NCBI GenBank assembly: GCA_004769085.1
Contig: DUDS01000039.1
Coordinates: forward strand, 1 to 43,517
Reading direction: 5' to 3'
Length of the DNA: 43,517 nt
Source: Candidatus Melainabacteria bacterium SSGW_16
Lineage (GTDB): Bacteria; Cyanobacteriota; Vampirovibrionia; 2-02-FULL-35-15
Under the pieces are notes generated by a model, which saw nothing but the letters and a program-made list of their open reading frames with translations, searched no databases and was not told the DNA's origin. The position numbers and the translations under genes were made by a program. Shown in pieces: positions 33,990 through 41,674 of this stretch; the stretch's first letter is position 1, and each line of letters opens with the position of its first letter.

Positions 33990-34097
33990 GGCTATTAGGT
34001 TCATCATTTAGCACGCTCAGACTTTCGCTAAAGAAAGTCTTCGCTTAAAAATTCTGTAAGGGAGATTCGTTTTTAGCGGTCTCACCAAGCCAATAGC
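33990..34097. repeat. Nested inverted repeats downstream of tRNA-Ala
   Basis: An outer pair GGCTATT (33990-33996) / AATAGCC (34091-34097) encloses a perfect 8-bp hairpin AGACTTTC/GAAAGTCT (34019-34040, loop GCTAAA), and TTTAGC (34008-34013) can alternatively pair with that GCTAAA loop. It lies between the tRNA and the 3' end of the sigma gene and could be a sigma-mRNA 3' structure or a small RNA. No U-run follows the hairpin on either strand. Confidence 0.4.
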
Positions 34098-34099
34098 CT

Positions 34100-35137
34100 T
34101 TATCCATCCCTAAGCAGATTAATAAAATATTTTCTTACAACCTGATTATTTCTTAATTTATAAATTGCTCTTGCTTCAATCTGCCTTACTCTTTCAAGGC
34201 TGATTCCCATCATATTTGCAACTTCATTTAAACTTCTTTCTTTTTCAGAGATCTGTTCCTCATTTATTCTGTATCGTAGCTTTATTACTTCCTGTTCTCT
34301 TTCTGTTAGTAAGTCTTCAATAGCTTTATTTATTGCTGAAGAGAGAAATTTTATATCTGATGCTTCATCCGGCTTTATATCTCCTTCTTCATTTTCAAGT
34401 AAATCACCAAGACTTGATTCATATTCATTTCCAACACGCAAATCTAGCGAGACAGGCTGTGATTCCGATTTAACAACCCTGTCAATTGTCTTTTTTGAAA
34501 GTCCTGTTGCAATTGAAATGTCTTCAACGCTTGGTTCTCTGCCAAGAGTTAATGGCAACGTTTCCTTTACTTTTTTTAATCTCATTAAAACACCTTGAAC
34601 CGAATTCGGGAGCCTGATAATTCTGCTTTTTTCAGTAATGGCTCTTGTTATTGCCTGTCTTATCCACCATGTTGCATAAGTTGAGAATCTATAACCAAGT
34701 TTATAATCAAATTTTTCTGTTGCCTTTATTAGTCCGATATTTCCCTCCTGAATAAGGTCAAACAGATCCAGACCTCTTGTACTATATTTTCTTGCAATAC
34801 TTACCACAAGCCTCAGGTTAGCCCTGATTAGCTTTTGTCTTGCTACCTCTCCAGTCTTTTTCTTTTTTATATTTGGGTTATTTTTCCCTTCAGAGTATGC
34901 TTGAGCAAGCTTATATTCCTCATCAGACTTTAAAAGACGAGTCTTTGATATTTCTTTGAAATATAAAGAAAGAGTATTGTGGGCATTTTGACTTGCCTTG
35001 ATAGCGTTAGCGCTATTTTCGGTTAATGGCTCGTTAAAAAGCCCTTCTTCTACCGCTAAGTCGGTTATTGTTATTTGTGTATCTTCTTGTTCAAGCATAG
35101 ATAAAGCCTTTATATGAGGCTGTATCTTAAATACCAT
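34100..35137 (-). CDS. rpoD: RNA polymerase sigma-70 family factor, primary/group-2 type
   Basis: Promoter-recognition subunit of RNA polymerase. Seen in 345 aa: region 1.2 ([28 protein letters not shown]), regions 2.1-2.4 ([65 protein letters not shown]), region 3 ([35 protein letters not shown]) and region 4 ([15 protein letters not shown]...[28 protein letters not shown]). The length and intact regions fit a primary or primary-like sigma; the short N-terminus means it could be a group-2 factor. An extra stretch ([11 protein letters not shown]) lies in region 4 before the helix-turn-helix. Region 2.4 is consistent with TATAAT-type -10 boxes found here. Confidence 0.93.
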   Translation of the reverse strand: MVFKIQPHIKALSMLEQEDTQITITDLAVEEGLFNEPLTENSANAIKASQNAHNTLSLYFKEISKTRLLKSDEEYKLAQAYSEGKNNPNIKKKKTGEVARQKLIRANLRLVVSIARKYSTRGLDLFDLIQEGNIGLIKATEKFDYKLGYRFSTYATWWIRQAITRAITEKSRIIRLPNSVQGVLMRLKKVKETLPLTLGREPSVEDISIATGLSKKTIDRVVKSESQPVSLDLRVGNEYESSLGDLLENEEGDIKPDEASDIKFLSSAINKAIEDLLTEREQEVIKLRYRINEEQISEKERSLNEVANMMGISLERVRQIEARAIYKLRNNQVVRKYFINLLRDG

Positions 35138-35474
35138 TTGTTTTAGGTATTTTTACGGGGTCGGCCCTAGTGAATCTAAGTAGTTTTGGTAAATTTTCTA
35201 ATATAAAATAGTGACGATATGGGTACAGAACCCTTTATTTAAGGTACCAATAAAGATTAATAATACAATTACAGCAAGAATTTCTTAAGAACCAGATTAA
35301 AAATCATAGCTCTATAACCTAACTCTTTTATAATGTCAATAGAATATTTCCCAAGTTAAAATCCAATTTTTATCTTCTGGTTTCCTCTGATTCTTTTCTG
35401 TCTGGCTAAAGGGTTTCTTTGCTTGTTATTGCCTACCTAGTATAAGGTGTCAGAGTAAACTACTTATAAAGTAA

Positions 35475-35502
35475 GATTTTATCCGATTCATTCGGTAAAA
35501 TC
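35475..35502 (+). ncRNA. Central hairpin of copy A
   Basis: GATTTTA pairs with TAAAATC and CCGA with TCGG around TTCAT, with a single bulge. The copy B version (42792-42818) has GGTTTTG/CAAAACC: two A-T pairs have become G-C on both sides of the stem, which supports selection for pairing. Confidence 0.55.
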
Positions 35503-35531
35503 TGGATGATGTGAAAAGAGGTGCCTTCTAG

Positions 35532-35585
35532 ATGTACTTTGCAAAGCCTGACAAGCGAAGAATGAGCGAGGAAGGCGGTAGGTAA
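35532..35585 (+). CDS. Possible 17-aa peptide in copy A
   Basis: Reads MYFAKPDKRRMSEEGGR. AGAGGTG ends 8 nt before the ATG, a strong ribosome binding site. Copy B encodes the same end with one amino-acid change. It stops inside the terminal inverted repeat. It may be a real microprotein or the decayed 3' end of a longer gene; two of the three base differences from copy B inside the codons are silent, which is suggestive but too few to prove coding. Confidence 0.35.
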   Translation: MYFAKPDKRRMSEEGGR

Positions 35586-35670
35586 TAACCTTTGCTTTAA
35601 ATTATTATCGTACATGAAGTGCTTATAGAATCAGATCAATAATTAATCTTAATTGTCTATTATCTTCAAA

Positions 35671-35699
35671 TTGTTTTGTGTACTAAAGAAGTGTAGAAT
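35671..35699 (+). promoter_or_regulatory. Promoter of the 35771 gene
   Basis: TTGTTT (-35) and TAGAAT (-10) are separated by 17 nt, the best two-box promoter in the window. Initiation near 35706 would put the conserved 20-nt motif (35709-35728) at the start of a leader of about 65 nt. Confidence 0.55.
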
Positions 35700-35708
35700 A
35701 TACGCGGT

Positions 35709-35728
35709 GATCTAAACTGTTATTCAAG
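35709..35728 (+). promoter_or_regulatory. Conserved 20-nt leader motif upstream of the 35771 gene
   Basis: GATCTAAACTGTTATTCAAG, matching the HU leader motif at 3699-3718 in 17 of 20 positions. It lies 9 nt after the -10 box here and 10 nt after a likely -10 box at HU, so its placement is conserved as well as its sequence. Confidence 0.5.
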
Positions 35729-35770
35729 AAATAAAAAAGATAAATCAAGGAAGAATTTAGAAGGACTTAT

Positions 35771-36205
35771 ATGAAAAACACAGATTTAGAAGAGCAGATT
35801 GTATGCCTTGTAGACTATGGAATAATACATGCAAAAAGAGACATGATTAGAATACTAAGAGATCTGGATCGTGTGGAATATGTAGATTTAATTGATAATA
35901 TTACAGCTGCAAAAGGCGAGGGGTATGTTGTTGAAGTATATGCAAACAGCTATGATTCAACATTGATTTTTAATCAAAGACTTCATATTAATGTAAATGG
36001 ATTTGATTTTTTAAAGATTTCATCTGTTCCGGCTAAGGTAATTGATCTAATTTCAGGTCACAGGGTTGTTAGGCTTAAACCATTGCTGAGTTTGCATAAT
36101 ACAAACCAATCAGCTATTGAAGAAGAAATTGATGAGCAAAGGCTTGCAATAGCAAGCCAAATGGCTTGTGATAATGAAGTTGATATAGATTACCCTGCAG
36201 ACTGA
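35771..36205 (+). CDS. Hypothetical protein, 144 aa
   Basis: Not recognised. An acidic cytoplasmic protein with a helical N-terminus (LEEQIVCLVDYGIIHAKRDMIRILRDLDRVEYVDLI) and a beta-rich middle (GYVVEVYANSYDSTLIFNQRLHINVNGFDFLKI). AGAAGGA lies 6 nt before the ATG. It has its own promoter with a leader motif shared with the HU gene, so it may be co-regulated with that nucleoid protein. Its end overlaps scpB by 16 nt in a convergent arrangement. Confidence 0.8.
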   Translation: MKNTDLEEQIVCLVDYGIIHAKRDMIRILRDLDRVEYVDLIDNITAAKGEGYVVEVYANSYDSTLIFNQRLHINVNGFDFLKISSVPAKVIDLISGHRVVRLKPLLSLHNTNQSAIEEEIDEQRLAIASQMACDNEVDIDYPAD

Positions 36206-36930
36206 ACAGCCTTTTCCTCTAAAGCTGATTGTGTTTCATTAGCAGCAAGTTGAGCTTCCTCTTCCTGTTGTTTCTTCTCTCTGGCACGTTTTGCTGCTTC
36301 TTCCTGAAGTTTTTCTTTAATCTTGTTTGCTTCCTGAGTAAGCCTGAAGTACTGCTGGAATTTTTTAGTTGTTTTCAGAATAAAACTAAGCCCTTGTGGT
36401 TTTTTGGTAACCAGTTCCTGTTCAACAAGTTCATTTATATGATCATATGCTCCTGAACCACGGATATCTATTATTTCTGACTGAAGAACAGGTTCTTTAA
36501 GTGCAATAGCTGACAGTGTCCTCATTGGTCCAGGATTTAATTCGAGAGGCATCATATCTGTCACCACATTTAGATATTGTGTTTTTACCTGAATAATGTA
36601 TCCATCGTCTGCTCCTATTTCAAGACCGCCATTTCTGTCTTCGTATTCCTGAATTAACTGTACAATTGCTGACTGAACATCGTCATATGATGCATTTAGC
36701 ATTTTTGAAAGGGCACCGGTTTTCAGTGGTGTATCAGTTACAAATAAAACTGCTTCTACCTGAGCCTTTAAGTCTGATTTTAATGCAGATGCAATTCCAC
36801 TAAGTGCAGATTCTGTATGTTCAATTGTTTCAGTATAAGTTTCTTCCTGCAAATCAGTTTCTGAGGTTTCTTCTGTAGGTTCTTCAGTGGTTTGTTCAAT
36901 TTCCATCTGGTTGTCCAGTACCGTCTCCAT
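36190..36930 (-). CDS. scpB: Segregation and condensation protein B
   Basis: Winged-helix kite subunit of the SMC-ScpAB condensin that compacts and segregates the chromosome. Seen in 246 aa: the first domain LKAQVEAVLFVTDTPLKTGALSKMLNASYDDVQSAIVQL and the second LNPGPMRTLSAIALKEPVLQSEIIDIRGSGAYDHINELVEQELVTKK. Long acidic N-terminal and Lys/Glu-rich C-terminal tails surround the core. GGAGGTGA lies 7 nt before the ATG at 36930, which fixes the start; it overlaps the scpA end by 35 nt, so translation is coupled. Confidence 0.93.
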   Translation of the reverse strand: METVLDNQMEIEQTTEEPTEETSETDLQEETYTETIEHTESALSGIASALKSDLKAQVEAVLFVTDTPLKTGALSKMLNASYDDVQSAIVQLIQEYEDRNGGLEIGADDGYIIQVKTQYLNVVTDMMPLELNPGPMRTLSAIALKEPVLQSEIIDIRGSGAYDHINELVEQELVTKKPQGLSFILKTTKKFQQYFRLTQEANKIKEKLQEEAAKRAREKKQQEEEAQLAANETQSALEEKAVQSAG

Positions 36931-37906
36931 TACTTATCACCTCCTCAGTGTTTTTAATTTCAATTATTGCTTCAGTAGCTATCTCTTTTTTAGATCTTTG
37001 TGTTTCTGAAACAGGAATCTCTGGTTTTAAAACAGGATCTTTTTTCCTTATTCTTTTTATTTTTTCCCTGAGTTTATCCACTAATCCTTTTTTCTTTTTT
37101 GTTTCACTTACAAGAGGTTCTGGGGCTTTTGGTTCTTCTATAATTGTGCCGCTTTTATAGATAAAAACTTCTCCGTAAAAATCGTTTTGTACAAGCACTA
37201 TTTTTTGCATGTGTGCTAAAAACAAAAGTCCTAAGAAAGGTTTTGAAGTATCATTCATTACCTGTGATAGAAAACTTAGTGTTATTGGTTTTTCGTCAGT
37301 AATAAGATGCTCTTCTATTATTGCTTCAATTTTTTCAACCACCTCATCTACATCTTCTTCCTGTGCTATTTCAAAAAAATCATCGGGGGTTTCCGGAGCT
37401 ACAATTGTAAATGCTCTTTCAGCCCGCATTTTTGTACGGAGTGCTCGTCTTTCTTCCTCTTCTTCAGCCTGTTGCAGTGCAAATATTAAATCACCAAGCG
37501 AGATTTTTCGTTTTCTTTGTAGTTTTGCAAGAGGACTTCTTGTGAGAAATGATTCAAGCCTTGAGATATCCAGGTGAAATTCTTCTTCAGAAAAAAGCAT
37601 TTCATCTTCAGGAAAGTAATTTTCAGTCTGCCGGCTAGCTAGAAGTGTTTCATTTGAAAGATTAAGCAATATATCGGATTTTAATCTTAAGAGGACACTG
37701 GCGTAAAAAATTGCTCTTCCGGCATTAAGAAGATTCTCTCTGGGACTTTTGTTTAGTGCGGCAAGATATTTATCCGTGACCTCTATAATATCTACATCCC
37801 ATGGATCAATTTCACCCTTTTCTGCAAGCTGTACAAGGATTTCAAGCCCACTATCAAGACTTTTAAAATCCTTAATTTCATTTTTACTTTCTTCAAGTTT
37901 TTCCAT
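36896..37906 (-). CDS. scpA: Segregation and condensation protein A
   Basis: Kleisin subunit that bridges the SMC heads. Seen in 336 aa: the N-terminal helical domain with the typical FKSLDSGLEILVQLAEKGEIDPWDVDIIEVTDKYLAAL, then ASVLLRLKSDILL, and a C-terminal winged-helix region (ITLSFLSQVMNDTSKPFLGLLFLAHMQKIVLVQNDFYGEVFI). A Lys/Glu/Pro-rich tail of about 80 residues follows and makes the protein longer than usual (about 250 aa). It starts 16 nt after the smc stop and overlaps scpB. Confidence 0.92.
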   Translation of the reverse strand: MEKLEESKNEIKDFKSLDSGLEILVQLAEKGEIDPWDVDIIEVTDKYLAALNKSPRENLLNAGRAIFYASVLLRLKSDILLNLSNETLLASRQTENYFPEDEMLFSEEEFHLDISRLESFLTRSPLAKLQRKRKISLGDLIFALQQAEEEEERRALRTKMRAERAFTIVAPETPDDFFEIAQEEDVDEVVEKIEAIIEEHLITDEKPITLSFLSQVMNDTSKPFLGLLFLAHMQKIVLVQNDFYGEVFIYKSGTIIEEPKAPEPLVSETKKKKGLVDKLREKIKRIRKKDPVLKPEIPVSETQRSKKEIATEAIIEIKNTEEVISNGDGTGQPDGN

Positions 37907-37922
37907 AGGTTTAATTAAATCC

Positions 37923-40900
37923 TTATGCGGTCATTAATTCTGCTTCTTCATTTTTCTTTTTTATGTGCTGGACACCTATAATTTGAGTGAATCCATCTGC
38001 TCTTAATGTAACTCCTATTGCCTGATCAGCATTATTCAGCATTGGTCTGCGTAAGCTAACAACTACAAACTGTGCATTCTGAGACTGTTTCTTTACCATT
38101 TGTGCAAGTCTTTCTGCATTAAAGCTGTCAAGGAACATGTCCACCTCATCAAAAGCATAAAATGGAGCTGGCGAACATCTCTGAAGAGCAAACATAAAGC
38201 TAAGAGCAGTCAGTGATTTTTCGCCGCCTGACATTGCTTCAAGTCTTTGCATTTTCTTGTCGCGTGGTCTTGCTCTTATTATTAATCCGCCACCAAATGG
38301 ATCTTCCGGGTTTTCAAGAACAAGTTCACCATGTCCATATGAAAGCTCATGAAATATTTCCTGAAAGTGTTTGTTAACTCCTTCAAAAGTTTGAAAGAAT
38401 GTAATTTTCTTTTGCTCTGAATATGAGCCAATTTTTGAGCCAATTGCTTCTTTTTCTTCTGTTAATGATTTAAGTTTTTCCCTAATCTCATTTTCCCGAT
38501 TTGTGACATTGTCATATTCTTCAATAGCTCTCATGTTTACGGGTTCAAGAGCTCTCATTCTTTTTTCAATACTTTCAATTTGTTTTGTGATTTTTTCAAG
38601 ATCAATCTCTTCAGGAGGCTTGTAATCTTCATTTTGTGTCTGTTCTTGAAGCTTTGTGCGAAGATTGGTTAAATCAGGCTCAATTTCTCTTAATTTTAAT
38701 TCTACAGTAGTTACCTTCTCTGCGAGCTGGTCAATTAACTGCTGAAGTTCTCCTTTTTGTTCGCCCTTTGAAATTAACCCGTTTGATATTTCATTTCGTT
38801 TTGTACTTAATTCATTAAGTCTTTTTGTTTCTCCTGCACTTTCTTTTTCAAGTTTTGAGATCTGTTCTTCAAGTGTTTTTGATTTGTTTTCATGTTCAGG
38901 AAGTTCTCCGTTTATTCTTTCAATTTCACTTTTGGAGGTATTTATTTTTCCCTGATATTGTTCTATTGCTTTTAAGTTAAAATCAGCTTCGACAGAGAAA
39001 CTTCTGGTTTCAGTTATTATTTCCTGTAGTTTTGCTTCAAGCTCCCTTGTTTTTACTTCTATATCCTGGCTTTCAGTTACCAGTGCCTCAAGACTGCTAT
39101 CCTTTATCCCTGCTGCAATGTGATGTAATTCAACTTCAAAATTTGTGATTTCCTGTTCTTTTTCCTTAACTTTTCCATCAAGCTTTTTGAGTTCTCCAGT
39201 GTTCTGTTCAATTGTCAATGCAAGAGTACTAATTTTTTCCTTGCTATCTTCGGAGGTTTTATTTAGTTTGTTTAAGGTTTCTAAAAGAGTTGAGTTGTTT
39301 GCTTCTTCTTTTGCAATTTCTGTTTTTAATGAATCGAATTCTTCTTTTGCTTCTTCAATTTGCTTAGCGAGCTCGCTTAAATCATTTTCAAGCTGAGAAA
39401 CATATTCCTGGAGTGATTTTATTTCTCTCGTAAGCCTTTCTTGTTCTGCTTCCCCGGTTTGTCCAAAGCTTACTTGTGATTTTATCTGCGAGCCACCTGT
39501 AATTGCCCCACTTTTTTCAAGCAGATCCCCTTCCGTGGTAACCATTCTGTTTTTGCCTATGTTTTTTCTGGCATTATCCAGGGTGTCCATTATAAGAGTA
39601 TCTGAAAGTGCGTAGTAAAAGGCTTCTGTGTATTTTGGCTCGAACTTAATTAACTCTATTGCCCATCCAAGTGCACCTTTTTGTGTCGGAGGAAGCATGG
39701 TAGGAGCTGGTTTTAATTTGTTTAATGGTAAGAATGTAGCTCTTCCTGCATTTGTGCTTCTTAAAAGTTCAATACAGCGGCTTGCTATTTCATCAGTATC
39801 TACAACGATGGATTTAAGTCTGTTTCCGCTTGCCACTTCAATAGCAGTTTTATACTTTTCTCCTACAAAAGCAAGCTGTGCAAGTGTTCCATGAATACCT
39901 TTAATTCCTGAATTAAGAACTGTTTCTACCGCAGATCCCTGACCACTTGTTTCTTTTATGACTTGTTTGTGAACTTCAAGCTTGTCCAGTTCTCTTTCAA
40001 GTTTTGCAAGCTTTTTGTTCCTCTCGTTTAATTCCTCACGACTTTCAATCTCTTCTGCTTTTAATTTTGAAATGTGTTTTTGAAGCGCAGTTCGTTTCTG
40101 CTGGAGCTGATTTAATTTTGAGTTTTTAAATTCACTGCTATGTGTGAGTTCTTTAAGTTCTGAAAGAGATTTTTCAGCTGTCTCTTTTACGTTTTCCAGA
40201 TCTCCTTTCTGATGCAGTATTTGTTCTTCAAGTCTTGTGTGCTTTGTAAGAAATTCTTCCTTATCAGCCTTAAGACTGTTAATTTTTTTCTGTACTTCCA
40301 AAATTTTTGAGGTAGAAAGATTCTCGTTTTGTCCTTTTGATTTGAGTTTATCCTGGAGTTTCTGATATTCTTGGTTTAATTTGTATACTTCATCCTCGAT
40401 TTTCCCTTGTTCTTTTTTATCTTTATCTTTTTTTCTTTCAAGATCATTTACCTTTTTCTCCAGTACTTTTATTTCATTCTCAAGATTCTGGATATTACTG
40501 TTATGATCCTTGATTTGTTTATTCAGGAAATCAACCGTAGACTGACATTTGCTTATTTCAATTTTTGTAAATTCAAGATCTTCTACTAACTTTTTCTGCG
40601 TTTGCTCCCTTATTTTCTGTGTCTCTACCTCAATATCAACAAGGGTCTGTTTGTCACTTTCAATCTCATCATTAAGTTTCCCGAGTTTAATGATAGAATC
40701 AGTTCTTTTTTGCCTTAAAGAAGCATTTTCTTCTTTTAATCCGGTTATTTCAGTATCAAGTTTATTAATTCTTGCTGAGAGACAATGTTTTTCAAGTTCT
40801 CGGAGCTCATTTTTAAGCTTTGCATATTTAAGTGCTTCATTTCTTTCTCCCTGGAGCTGTTTCAGCCTCTCATCCAGTTCAAGCAATATTATATTTTCTT

Positions 40901-41459
40901 TTTCAATTGCTTCCTGAACTTTCTGTAATTCTATTTGTGCAAGTTCAATTTTTCTGTCAAAATCTGCAACGCCTGCAAGCTCATCTATTATTTTTCTTCT
41001 TTCAACAAGAGACATGCTGATTACTGATGTGACGTCTCCCTGCATGACTACGTTGTATCCATGGGGACTCACGTTATATTTGGATAGTCTGTCATGAACC
41101 TCAGTAAGTGTAGAGGTTTTACCGTCCATATAATAGGTGCTTGTATATCCGTTATCTTTTACTTTTATTTTTCTTGTTACCTCAATTTCTGTTTCACCGT
41201 CATCAGTAAATCTTATTGTTACCTGTGCTTCCTTCTTTCCTGTGAGATTATTAATTAAGTCAGGAAGCCTTTCTGCTCTCATTGTTCTTGATGAAGAAAG
41301 ACCCAAGGCAAATAAAATACTGTCTATAATGTTTGATTTTCCAGAACCATTTGGTCCAGAAATTGTTGTGAATCCTGGCAAAAGAGGAATCAGGGTTCTC
41401 TTCCCAAAGGATTTGAAAGTATCAATTTCAATTTCTTTTAAGCGAAGTCTTGAATTCAT
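37923..41459 (-). CDS. smc: Chromosome partition protein SMC
   Basis: ATPase of the bacterial condensin. Seen in 1178 aa: Walker A GPNGSGKSN (35-43) with the Q-loop VVMQGDVTSVISMSLVERRKIIDELAGVADFDRK, two long coiled coils (about 165-500 and 670-1000), a hinge domain (GIKGIHGTLAQLAFVGEKYKTAIEVASGNRLKSIVVDT...), the signature LEAMSGGEKSLTALSFMFALQ and Walker B PFYAFDEVDMFLD. Length is typical. It is the first gene of smc-scpA-scpB; having all three in one operon is less common than scattered genes. A TATAAA box lies 15 nt before the ATG, and a 10-bp palindromic arm pair lies directly upstream of it. Confidence 0.97.
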   Translation of the reverse strand: MNSRLRLKEIEIDTFKSFGKRTLIPLLPGFTTISGPNGSGKSNIIDSILFALGLSSSRTMRAERLPDLINNLTGKKEAQVTIRFTDDGETEIEVTRKIKVKDNGYTSTYYMDGKTSTLTEVHDRLSKYNVSPHGYNVVMQGDVTSVISMSLVERRKIIDELAGVADFDRKIELAQIELQKVQEAIEKENIILLELDERLKQLQGERNEALKYAKLKNELRELEKHCLSARINKLDTEITGLKEENASLRQKRTDSIIKLGKLNDEIESDKQTLVDIEVETQKIREQTQKKLVEDLEFTKIEISKCQSTVDFLNKQIKDHNSNIQNLENEIKVLEKKVNDLERKKDKDKKEQGKIEDEVYKLNQEYQKLQDKLKSKGQNENLSTSKILEVQKKINSLKADKEEFLTKHTRLEEQILHQKGDLENVKETAEKSLSELKELTHSSEFKNSKLNQLQQKRTALQKHISKLKAEEIESREELNERNKKLAKLERELDKLEVHKQVIKETSGQGSAVETVLNSGIKGIHGTLAQLAFVGEKYKTAIEVASGNRLKSIVVDTDEIASRCIELLRSTNAGRATFLPLNKLKPAPTMLPPTQKGALGWAIELIKFEPKYTEAFYYALSDTLIMDTLDNARKNIGKNRMVTTEGDLLEKSGAITGGSQIKSQVSFGQTGEAEQERLTREIKSLQEYVSQLENDLSELAKQIEEAKEEFDSLKTEIAKEEANNSTLLETLNKLNKTSEDSKEKISTLALTIEQNTGELKKLDGKVKEKEQEITNFEVELHHIAAGIKDSSLEALVTESQDIEVKTRELEAKLQEIITETRSFSVEADFNLKAIEQYQGKINTSKSEIERINGELPEHENKSKTLEEQISKLEKESAGETKRLNELSTKRNEISNGLISKGEQKGELQQLIDQLAEKVTTVELKLREIEPDLTNLRTKLQEQTQNEDYKPPEEIDLEKITKQIESIEKRMRALEPVNMRAIEEYDNVTNRENEIREKLKSLTEEKEAIGSKIGSYSEQKKITFFQTFEGVNKHFQEIFHELSYGHGELVLENPEDPFGGGLIIRARPRDKKMQRLEAMSGGEKSLTALSFMFALQRCSPAPFYAFDEVDMFLDSFNAERLAQMVKKQSQNAQFVVVSLRRPMLNNADQAIGVTLRADGFTQIIGVQHIKKKNEEAELMTA

Positions 41460-41474
41460 TCTTGTTTAGCCAGT

Positions 41475-41480
41475 TTTATA
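41475..41480 (-). promoter_or_regulatory. Candidate -10 box of the smc operon
   Basis: TATAAA on the minus strand, 15 nt before the smc ATG. The palindrome at 41487-41513 covers the place where the spacer and -35 region would be. Confidence 0.4.
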
Positions 41481-41486
41481 CCTAAC

Positions 41487-41513
41487 GAGATAAGCAAATT
41501 GCCTGCTTATCTC
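41487..41513. promoter_or_regulatory. Perfect inverted repeat at the smc promoter (possible operator)
   Basis: GAGATAAGCA and TGCTTATCTC are exact 10-bp arms with a 7-nt gap. The position 6 nt upstream of the smc -10 box is that of a classic repressor site. No U-run follows on either strand, so it is unlikely to be a terminator. Confidence 0.5.
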
Positions 41514-41674
41514 ACGCAAATTTATGAATCAACAGTGATCTTATAAGACTATATTTTTTTATCATATTATCCTTCACTTGGCCAGCAAATTTAGAATATA
41601 TTAATACACAAAATGTATATATGCCACTTATCTCAAACACTAGATATGATGTATATACTACATTTAAATTGTCT

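Larger units (their letters stand above)
35425..35589 (+). repeat. Structured repeat element, copy A
   Basis: A 165-nt element in the 633-nt gap between the sigma gene and the 35771 gene. Ends: GTTATTGCCTACC (35425-35437) and GGTAGGTAATAAC (35577-35589) are inverted repeats that can pair over 13 bp with one G-U. Inside are a hairpin (35475-35502, GATTTTA/TAAAATC plus CCGA/TCGG) and a 50-nt block (35534-35583) that also occurs in copy B with only three transitions. Copy B has nearly the same length. Could be a MITE-like mobile element, a conserved small RNA, or both. The rest of the gap (35138-35424) shows only AT-rich sequence with small palindromes. Confidence 0.8.

Noticed and set aside
35425..35589. 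Copy A/B as 6S, tmRNA, RNase P or SRP RNA
   Set aside because: The length and closing stem recall 6S RNA, but I could not find conserved motifs of any of these families, and the two inverted copies 7 kb apart are unusual for them. Kept as an unassigned element.
39145..41020. Several open frames on the plus strand opposite smc
   Set aside because: They are mirror frames of the SMC coiled coil; Glu/Lys-rich coding on one strand leaves Ser/Phe/Leu-rich open frames on the other.
41487..41513. Hairpin as an intrinsic terminator
   Set aside because: No U-run follows on either strand; the position at the smc promoter fits an operator better.
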